From assembly GCA_024693545.1 (NCBI GenBank), contig JAILKT010000115.1, forward strand, positions 1-33,811: a stretch of DNA of 33,811 bases, written 5' to 3'. The notes under the pieces are model-generated. The model worked only from the letters and a program-made list of their open reading frames with translations. It was not told the origin of the DNA and did not search any database. The stretch's first letter is position 1. Every line of letters begins with the position of its first letter. The translations under genes were made by a program, and so were the position numbers. This stretch comes from Lachnospiraceae bacterium. GTDB taxonomy: Bacteria > Bacillota > Clostridia > Lachnospirales > Lachnospiraceae. Positions 26,734 to 33,811 of this stretch are shown here, in pieces.

Positions 26734-28201
26734 ATGCCTTCACCTCCCATCTGACTTTTTTGATCCTTCCGATCAAAAGTGGTACTACAAGTACAAGTAT
26801 GATAACAATAAATATTAAGACTATATGATCTTCAACCCATTGTTTTCGGTACAGCTGAAAAGCATCTCCGTAATTCTTGTCCGAATATTTAATTTTGAAA
26901 TACGACATTGCTTCTTCATATTTATCCTGCCTTAGCAGCGCTCGTCCGATGCCCTTATAAGCAAGCTCATTATTACCGTTGATCATAAGAACTTCTTTCC
27001 ACTCTTCGGCCGACTTGTCATACCTGCCTTGCTGATACTCATATATGGCAGAGAATATCTTTTTCCCGTAGAATGTAGGCGTCAATACTGTAAGCTGTGC
27101 ATCCTGAGAATCAAGGACTAAAAGATCATGTCCCATATGTTCGAGCGCGGTCGGCATTCTGAAATATCCGTCTTTGTTACCGTTACCACCAAAACAGCAA
27201 AGGATGTTGCCCTGATCATCATAACCGAATATTCTTCCTCTGATACGATCGAGAGCAAAATAAGTTCCGTCATCAAGAGCTGTTATATCAACCATTCTTG
27301 ACGCACCGGTGTAAACACCCTCATCGGCCCAGTTCAGATCACCTATAACAACCCAATCACCGTTTTGAACAAGGATATCATTTCCGAGTGAATTCAGTCT
27401 TCTGATAGGATCGACCGAACCATCACTGAGAGAACCCTCATAAAAGTTTGCGGTGACAACATACATAAACCCTTCATTATCTGTCGCGATATTATCATAC
27501 TCCGTAGGAACGAAGTCACTCATGGCATCTGCCTGAGCGTCCGATGCGATCCATGTCTTCCATATATAATCGAGCAGATCGTACGTAACAGGTGTGGCCC
27601 CGACGAAACCGTTAAATTTCCCGTCATTTTCGTATTTAACGATTCCCTTATTAACACGTTTAACAAGACAGAACACTCTGTCGGCACCGTCAACGATGAT
27701 TTTTGAAGGAAGGAATGTAATACTCTGATCAAAGTTTATATCATCGGGTTTTGTAAACTCCATGACAAACTGCAGATCCTTTGTAAGCTTAACTATCCTG
27801 TTATTCTCGGTATCGGCGATAAAGTAATGCTCATCGGTAACAAATATATCATTGGGCGAATTAAAAGTATTAAGCTCCGCTCCTTCGAATGAATCAATGA
27901 TCTCTTTAACGTTATACTCTTCATCAACGCATTCAATAACGATGATCCTGTTATTTCCGGTATCACATATGTATATGAGATTATCTTTTACGAACAATCC
28001 CTGAGCCTTTGACAGTTTATCTTCGAGACCGAGTTCAATATGAGTTAAAGTCTTTTTTACAGCATAAGGATTGGGTGAATGAATCTCTTCACCCCAAAAA
28101 TCATAGTTATACGAATAACCTGAATCTGCGTTAGATAAGGCAGCAGGCGAAGCCGCAGCCAAAACAAGAACAAGAGCTGTGAGTACTGCTATTTTCTTCA
28201 T
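26705..28201 (-). CDS. Exported NHL-type beta-propeller plus TPR protein with C-terminal TM anchor
   Basis: Signal peptide MKKIAVLTALVLVLAAASPAALSNA; repeats GLFVKDNLIYICDTGNNRIIVIE and DIFVTDEHYFIADTENNRIVKLT; TPR-like YDKSAEEWKEVLMINGNNELAYKGIGRALLRQDKYEEAMSYFK; TM DHIVLIFIVIILVLVVPLLIG. ATG 28201, RBS GAGGTGA. Confidence 0.8.
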   Translation of the reverse strand: MKKIAVLTALVLVLAAASPAALSNADSGYSYNYDFWGEEIHSPNPYAVKKTLTHIELGLEDKLSKAQGLFVKDNLIYICDTGNNRIIVIECVDEEYNVKEIIDSFEGAELNTFNSPNDIFVTDEHYFIADTENNRIVKLTKDLQFVMEFTKPDDINFDQSITFLPSKIIVDGADRVFCLVKRVNKGIVKYENDGKFNGFVGATPVTYDLLDYIWKTWIASDAQADAMSDFVPTEYDNIATDNEGFMYVVTANFYEGSLSDGSVDPIRRLNSLGNDILVQNGDWVVIGDLNWADEGVYTGASRMVDITALDDGTYFALDRIRGRIFGYDDQGNILCCFGGNGNKDGYFRMPTALEHMGHDLLVLDSQDAQLTVLTPTFYGKKIFSAIYEYQQGRYDKSAEEWKEVLMINGNNELAYKGIGRALLRQDKYEEAMSYFKIKYSDKNYGDAFQLYRKQWVEDHIVLIFIVIILVLVVPLLIGRIKKVRWEVKAFENDSKKNN

Positions 28202-28211
28202 GCGCGTCACC

Positions 28212-29102
28212 TCAATCCTTAATACCCGAGCTTGCCATTGTTTCAAGTATCTGGCTCTCGGAAATAACAAACAACAAAATGGGAACGATCATGGTTACAA
28301 CAGAAACTGCAGCAGCCTGACCGGTCCTGGCAACACCGCCGAGGGAAACCTGTGAAAGAGCATAAACAAGCGCTTTCTTTTCCTCAGAGTAAATATAAAT
28401 CGAAGCGGGATTGTTCCAAAGACTCTGAACAGAGAAAATGATCATTGTAAGCCAGGCAGGTTTAACATTGGGCATTACTATCCTGGTAAATACATACCAT
28501 TCAGTAGCACCGTCAACCTTAGCGGCTTCAATCAGGGCAGTTGGCAATCCCTCCATAAACTGTTTCATTAGGAAAACACCCATAGGCGAAGCAAATGCAG
28601 GAATGATGATCGCAAGCAATGAGTCGATCAAATTGAGTGAATTCATGATGATATAGTTGGGGATCATCAGAATCGAGCCTGTAAACATAAGTGCCGTAAC
28701 AACTACACCGAATAAAAACTTGCTTCCGGGGAAATTATATTTTGCAAGCACGAACGCAGCCATCGATCCGATAAGCAGATGACCTGCCGTTCCGACAGCG
28801 GTTGTAAACAACGTGTTGAAAATATAACGCGAAAACGGAACCGTTGACTTGTTCATTGAAACGAACAGATCCGTAAAATTATCAAAGCTCGGGTTCTTAG
28901 CAAAGAACGTGGGCGGGAAACGGAACAATTCGTCCATTGGCTTTAGCGATTGATTGATCGCAAACAAAAGCGGAGCCACCATGATACAAGACATGATCGC
29001 AAGGAAAATATAGATACCTATATCTCCTCCTCTTGAACGGTTAGGCTGTCGCCGACGAAGTATCTTCGGTTTTTTGTGATAAGGCTTAGTAGATGTTTTC
29101 AT
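28212..29102 (-). CDS. Carbohydrate ABC transporter permease (MalG-like)
   Basis: EAA loop IEAAKVDGATEWYVFTRIVMPNVKPAWLTM; six-TM pattern. Start ATG 29102 or ATG 29120. Confidence 0.9.
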   Translation of the reverse strand: MKTSTKPYHKKPKILRRRQPNRSRGGDIGIYIFLAIMSCIMVAPLLFAINQSLKPMDELFRFPPTFFAKNPSFDNFTDLFVSMNKSTVPFSRYIFNTLFTTAVGTAGHLLIGSMAAFVLAKYNFPGSKFLFGVVVTALMFTGSILMIPNYIIMNSLNLIDSLLAIIIPAFASPMGVFLMKQFMEGLPTALIEAAKVDGATEWYVFTRIVMPNVKPAWLTMIIFSVQSLWNNPASIYIYSEEKKALVYALSQVSLGGVARTGQAAAVSVVTMIVPILLFVISESQILETMASSGIKD

Positions 29103-29184
29103 ATTAATCTCTCTCTCCATACAGAAGCTGTTTTATAACATCTTCAGTTTCCTCGCGTTAAACACGGCAAATAAATTATTTTTG

Positions 29185-30123
29185 TTAATGACCTACTCTT
29201 CTGAGCAGTGCCTGAATTGCCTTGTTGCAAAGTATCATCGCAAGGAAAAGAATTGTAGCGATTGCCGAAGCATAACCCATTTCAAATCGCGTAAAACCGT
29301 AATCGTAAAGGTGGGTAACTATAGTACGTGCAGCGTAATCCGTACTGGGATATCCGCAAAGTGCCATTGTCTGCGCGCTGACGCCGAACGAAGAAGTAAT
29401 TGCCATAACTGCACCAAACAAAAGCATGGGCTTCATGTTCGGAAGTGTTATATACCAAAGTTCCTGCCATCTGTTCTTTACACCGTCAATATATCCGGCT
29501 TCATATTGGGCTTTATCAACACCTTGAAGTCCGGCTACAAAGCCGAGGAATCCGGCGCCCATCGAAAGCCACAGCAGAACTGCGATTATCAGTCCCATCA
29601 TATAATCCGGGTTTGTAAGGAAAAATATAGGTTCGTTTATTATGCCCACATCGATCAGCATACCGTTTACATATCCGTATGCATCACCTCTGAAGAAGAT
29701 CGAGAAAATATAGTAAATATTTCCGGCGATCGACGGTGAATAGAACATAATAACAACTATCGCACGCAGCCATTTGGGAAGCTCGTTGATAAACCATGCG
29801 CATACAAACTGGAGCATATATCCGATAGGTCCCGTAATAACTGCGATAATGAATGTATTTTTAATAGCGATCAGGAATACATCATCCTGCAATATCAGAT
29901 TGATGTAATTCTGAAGGAATATAAATTTCGGTGGTTCCAAAATGTTGTAGTACGTAAAGCTGTAATATATTGACGAAAAGATCGGCAATATATAGAAGGT
30001 GAAAAAGAGTACAAAAAACGGAAGCAGGAATAAGTAGCACGTCTTCATGGACTTTGCTTTCTTCCACGCAATACGCATATTGTTCTTTTTCATACTTACA
30101 TATGATTTTGCAAACGATGACAT
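29185..30123 (-). CDS. Sugar ABC transporter permease (MalF-like)
   Basis: CYLFLLPFFVLFFTFYILPIFSSIYYSFTYYN; EAA-like YEAGYIDGVKNRWQELWYITLPNMKPM; ATG 30123 with RBS GGAGGA. Confidence 0.9.
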   Translation of the reverse strand: MSSFAKSYVSMKKNNMRIAWKKAKSMKTCYLFLLPFFVLFFTFYILPIFSSIYYSFTYYNILEPPKFIFLQNYINLILQDDVFLIAIKNTFIIAVITGPIGYMLQFVCAWFINELPKWLRAIVVIMFYSPSIAGNIYYIFSIFFRGDAYGYVNGMLIDVGIINEPIFFLTNPDYMMGLIIAVLLWLSMGAGFLGFVAGLQGVDKAQYEAGYIDGVKNRWQELWYITLPNMKPMLLFGAVMAITSSFGVSAQTMALCGYPSTDYAARTIVTHLYDYGFTRFEMGYASAIATILFLAMILCNKAIQALLRRVGH

Positions 30124-30189
30124 AGCATCCTCCTCCAAAAGAGCGTATCATAGATAACTCGCTTAATTATCTGTAACGTTAAAATAATG

Positions 30190-33114
30190 TCAATCGGTAT
30201 CCAGACCGTATTCCTTACGTTTCTTAGTGATCTCTTCATTGATCGTTCTTGTATAGTCAAGAAGTACTTCTCTCTGATCAAGCTTTTGATTAACAACCTT
30301 TCGTACGGCATTGGTCAAATGACGGCTTGTATAGTAACCACCGGCAATCTCTCTGAAACCCCTTGCCCATTTTCTCTGTTCTTCAAGGACCTTGATCTGA
30401 TCGGCACTCCATGCAAGCTGTTTAAATGCCACATCATTTGCGGTTGCATATCTTGCAGCCGATCCCATAACAGACTCAAGCTCTCGGCCGTATCTAACCT
30501 GTGTTTCCGATTTTGCCCACCATTTCATGAATGTCCAGGCATTATTTCTGATCTTATCATTATCCGTCTTTATCATCATGGAGCATTGACCCCATCCGTG
30601 AACGGATCTGTCTATATATTCCTGTCCGTTTTCATCTGTTTTCTTTACACCGGGAAGAGGCATGAAATCCCAGAGTCCGCGAAGTTCGGGTGCAGAAAGG
30701 ACAAGCGTATTGAATGTATTATAATCCGCAATACCGATCGGCACTTCACCCGAACGGAATCTTGTTACGAAATCAAGCTCGAGCGGAATACCGTAATCTA
30801 CAAACAGACTTGTAAATTGGGTGAACGCCTGAACACTTTCCTCATTATCTATCTGTATCTTTTTGCCTTCGTCATCATAAAAGTCGCCGCCATGCTGATA
30901 TGTCATAGATATCAGTAATGAAAGGTCGGGATTGATAACGTTACCTATCTTACGTTCTGTTGAAGGAACTGCAAGAGTCATACTGTTACCCTGTATGGTA
31001 GGCAGCATATTTATGAGATCATCCCATGTCTGAGGCGGTTCAAGACCAAGTTCCTCAAGAATATCCTTGCGATAGAACATAACGTTGTAATTAAGTGTCT
31101 CGGGAAGTGCATACATACCGCCTTCAAAAAGATAAGAACGATACGAACTGAGCGGGTACTCCGAAAGGACTTCATCAAGATCGGGGAACTGCGAAAGATC
31201 TTCTACCGCATTACGAAGAGCGTAATTTACAGGATCCTGCTGCGGTGCTGTAAGAACAACATCGGGACCCTTTCCGGCAACAACCGCGGGAAGAAGTGCA
31301 TCGGCTTGAATAAGCTGAACATTGACCTTAATTCCTGTTTCCTGAGTAAAAGTATCATCAACCATCATCTTCATGATGTCATTTTGATCACGACCTGCAA
31401 GAAGCCATACTTCGATCGTATCTTCATCGTCCTCATCATATACATCTCCGATCGAGTTGTAATCGTAGAAGAACGATACAAAGAATGATTTGATGTCATG
31501 CCAGAGATTCGAGAAGAAGCCTGCGTCATCATCGACTTTTTCAGAATCCTTTCCCTGAACGATCATATAATCAATATCAAGCTTGCTCTCGCTGATCGTA
31601 TTGATCGAAGTACCGAGCGCTGCAATATTCTCTTTGAAGTTGGAAAGTGTTTTGGTTATATCACGGGGATCATTGTTAAATCTTTCAAGCTGCGAAGCAA
31701 GGGTTATCGCATTTGCGATCTGATCGGACTTCTCACCCGTGATGGCAATATAATCATCGACAGTCTTAAAGAGCCTTTTACTCTCAAGACCCATCGCCTC
31801 GATGATATCGGGATATACTTCTTTGATATTATAATCTCTGTGAGCATCGGGATTTGTTCCGGTAAGTACGATCAGTTTTCTGTAAATAAGATTAAGACGG
31901 TAAACACTGTCCGAAAGATCGTTAAGTACCTGTCCGAGATCTCCGAGGGTTGCTTCGAGTCTTATGGTATGTTTACCCTTTGTAAGGTAGAAATCATAAG
32001 GATCTTCGTTTTTATCCGAAAGGGTTATCATATCCCAATCGGTATTATATACAAAGCCGATAGCTCTGGCCTCTTCAAAAGGAAGCTGACCGTCTATCGT
32101 GATCTTTCTGGAAGAAATGCCGCCACGCTGGTATCCCTGACGACCTTTGATAGTGATATTATAAAATCCGTCGCCGGGCACATCAAATTCCCATTCTATC
32201 CATTGTCCGGGAACCTTCCATGCGTCACCGCCGATATAATTCAGTTTTGTAGTAGTAATACTGTATGGATCGGTATTGGATACAGATTTATCAAAACGAG
32301 CATAAAGAGAGGCATCGGAACGTCCCGTCGCATTCTCTCCGTCAACCTTAACGACGTACGAAAGGGACTCCGGAGAGGCGCTCATTCCATTATGATCCTT
32401 TGAATACTGAGAATAATCATAATCTGCATTGATCGGTAAGAAATCAAGTGATTTAATGATGACTGGCTCGTTAACTGCCTTAAGAGAAATAATATTTTTT
32501 CCTTCATCAAGCCAAAATCTGTAGGGCTCTATCTCATATCCGAGATAATCGGAGAACATACTCTCCTGCCACTCAAATTTTTCAACCTGTGAAGGACGAA
32601 GCTCGTTTCCTCTGTTATCTGTCCTGACTTCGCTTCCGTTGGTCCAGATACGGGAAAACGCAAGATCTTCGGCTCCGACAAATGGAACCTCTCCGTTTAT
32701 CCTGAATTCTCTTTCGATATCAACGCCTCTGCTCTGTACAGGATAATAATTAATAGAAACATTATAAAGACCGGACTGAGGTGCGTTAACCTCCCAGGTA
32801 ACATCCGAACTGTCACCGGTGTATAAAACATGATCCACACCGTCACATTCGTCCATTACTTCACAATCGACCGCTTCAAAATAATCTGCAGCTTCAATAG
32901 AAAATCCTTCCGTAGCAAGTGCCGAAGACTCATGTTCAAGCTTAAAAAGCTTGTATGTGTTTTCACGGCCAAGTCCACGTACGTCATATGAAAGGTCTGT
33001 TCCTTCGTATTTTTTCAAAAAATTATCTTCTTCAAAAAGTCCTAAGATCAAAACAAAACCGATAATAAAAACAACAATGGCAGCAAATACGATCAGTCCC
33101 TTAGCCTTTTTCAC
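30190..33114 (-). CDS. Composite TM-anchored protein: two CBM-like beta-sandwich repeats fused to a C-terminal family 1 solute-binding domain
   Basis: GTG start with RBS AGGAGG; TM anchor KGLIVFAAIVVFIIGFVLILGLF; duplicated modules; SBP domain from IEVWLLAGRDQNDIMKMMVDDTFTQETGIKVNVQ through ALPETLNYNVMFYRKDILEELGLEPPQTWDDL. Confidence 0.88.
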   Translation of the reverse strand: MKKAKGLIVFAAIVVFIIGFVLILGLFEEDNFLKKYEGTDLSYDVRGLGRENTYKLFKLEHESSALATEGFSIEAADYFEAVDCEVMDECDGVDHVLYTGDSSDVTWEVNAPQSGLYNVSINYYPVQSRGVDIEREFRINGEVPFVGAEDLAFSRIWTNGSEVRTDNRGNELRPSQVEKFEWQESMFSDYLGYEIEPYRFWLDEGKNIISLKAVNEPVIIKSLDFLPINADYDYSQYSKDHNGMSASPESLSYVVKVDGENATGRSDASLYARFDKSVSNTDPYSITTTKLNYIGGDAWKVPGQWIEWEFDVPGDGFYNITIKGRQGYQRGGISSRKITIDGQLPFEEARAIGFVYNTDWDMITLSDKNEDPYDFYLTKGKHTIRLEATLGDLGQVLNDLSDSVYRLNLIYRKLIVLTGTNPDAHRDYNIKEVYPDIIEAMGLESKRLFKTVDDYIAITGEKSDQIANAITLASQLERFNNDPRDITKTLSNFKENIAALGTSINTISESKLDIDYMIVQGKDSEKVDDDAGFFSNLWHDIKSFFVSFFYDYNSIGDVYDEDDEDTIEVWLLAGRDQNDIMKMMVDDTFTQETGIKVNVQLIQADALLPAVVAGKGPDVVLTAPQQDPVNYALRNAVEDLSQFPDLDEVLSEYPLSSYRSYLFEGGMYALPETLNYNVMFYRKDILEELGLEPPQTWDDLINMLPTIQGNSMTLAVPSTERKIGNVINPDLSLLISMTYQHGGDFYDDEGKKIQIDNEESVQAFTQFTSLFVDYGIPLELDFVTRFRSGEVPIGIADYNTFNTLVLSAPELRGLWDFMPLPGVKKTDENGQEYIDRSVHGWGQCSMMIKTDNDKIRNNAWTFMKWWAKSETQVRYGRELESVMGSAARYATANDVAFKQLAWSADQIKVLEEQRKWARGFREIAGGYYTSRHLTNAVRKVVNQKLDQREVLLDYTRTINEEITKKRKEYGLDTD

Positions 33115-33247
33115 TTTAAAGCCTCCTGATATGATTTTCTTCCGAAACTATACTTGATCGTTATTATGAACGTCTCAATTGTTTCGGTCTCAATATCCCT
33201 GTTTTCAAAAATATACTTATAATAATCTTTGAAAATGCACTTCTCAA

Positions 33248-33253
33248 ATTATA
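33248..33253 (-). promoter_or_regulatory. Candidate -10 (TATAAT) of the double ABC-importer operon
   Basis: Minus strand CAAGCTATAATTTGAG about 135 nt upstream of the GTG start; no good -35. Confidence 0.4.
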
Positions 33254-33310
33254 GCTTGATTTGGTATGTACCGACTTATCAAAAGTTGCTATCGGATGCT
33301 CGTATAGTGC

Positions 33311-33350
33311 TAATAAACCGCTGAATTACAAGTAATACAGCGGTTTATTA
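33311..33350 (-). terminator. Long hairpin, probable terminator/barrier after the isomerase gene
   Basis: Perfect 13-bp repeat TAATAAACCGCTG/CAGCGGTTTATTA with inner ATTAC/GTAAT extension. No long U-tract after it on the minus strand. Confidence 0.6.
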
Positions 33351-33460
33351 TATGATTATTGGTAAAAATGCCTATATAACAAGGTTTTTATGCAAAATTA
33401 CAGTTAAATTTCAACCAATCAAATAATGCTAAACATCTTGATACGGATGATTTTCCCGAC

Positions 33461-33811
33461 TTATTTAAAAGGATTCTCAGTAGGATAAGGAAGAGATGCG
33501 GGATGATTGTAATCAAGGTCCTCGATCGGAACTCCGATGTACTTAAATACTTCAAAGAGTGCCTTTCCGAAATGACCGAATGCAACAGCACCGTGATGAG
33601 GGAAATTCTTCTCAATAAGTACATGACGATAGAATCTGCCCATCTCGGGAATAGCAAATACACCGATACCACCGAATGACTTTGTTCTTACATCAAGCAC
33701 CTCGCCCTGAGCGATATAAGCGCGAAGCTTAGCATCAGCGGTAGATTGAAGACGATAGAAAGTGATCTCGCCGGGAGCGATATCTCCTTCGAGTGTTCCG
33801 TTTGTAACCTC
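33461..33811 (-). CDS. L-fucose/L-arabinose isomerase-family protein, C-terminal part (5' end beyond window)
   Basis: Open to the window edge: EVTNGTLEGDIAPGEITFYRLQSTADAKLRAYIAQGEVLDVRTKSFGGIGVFAIPEMGRFYRHVLIEKNFPHHGAVAFGHFGKALFEVFKYIGV. The FPHHGAVAFGHFGK block resembles the C-terminus of this superfamily. Confidence 0.7.
   Translation of the reverse strand, partial: EVTNGTLEGDIAPGEITFYRLQSTADAKLRAYIAQGEVLDVRTKSFGGIGVFAIPEMGRFYRHVLIEKNFPHHGAVAFGHFGKALFEVFKYIGVPIEDLDYNHPASLPYPTENPFK

Noticed and set aside
30187-30918. 243-aa plus-strand ORF antisense to the SBP C-terminus
   Set aside because: Fully antisense to the conserved SBP domain; no recognisable motif.
31498-32403. 301-aa plus-strand ORF antisense to the large SBP
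   Set aside because: Low-complexity I/K/R/S-rich translation lying inside a confident coding gene; no supporting domain.
33142-33194. Short repeats as a CRISPR array
   Set aside because: Only two 8-nt repeat copies with a 7-nt spacer; no array geometry and no cas genes in the window.

Overview
AT-rich genomic window that looks like a Lachnospiraceae/Butyrivibrio-type Firmicute; the taxon is an inference from protein character only. Positions 1-18 kb read as a glucuronoxylan/hemicellulose-utilisation locus. It holds a GH67 alpha-glucuronidase truncated by the window edge and missing from the ORF track, an AraC regulator, a GH115 alpha-glucuronidase translationally overlapping a PepD-type M20 dipeptidase, a GH3 enzyme, a large SGNH esterase, a second paralogous AraC regulator and a GH5 lipoprotein. 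A four-subunit 2-oxoacid:ferredoxin oxidoreductase operon, preceded by a P-loop ATPase gene, is embedded in it. After a small membrane protein and ilvE comes a ~13.3 kb, nine-gene, same-strand unit at 19871-33114. In transcription order it reads: 974-aa solute-binding protein (SBP), permease, permease, beta-propeller/TPR membrane protein, YIP1-like protein, large membrane-anchored DUF5696/GH-like protein, permease, permease, lipoprotein SBP. This is an almost mirror-symmetric double ABC-importer cluster with no ATPase gene, and it is the best candidate for an under-described system. The window ends in the 3' part of an L-fucose/L-arabinose isomerase-family gene. Several intrinsic terminators and promoter matches were found by eye. 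All family calls come from recognising sequence motifs, not from database searches.
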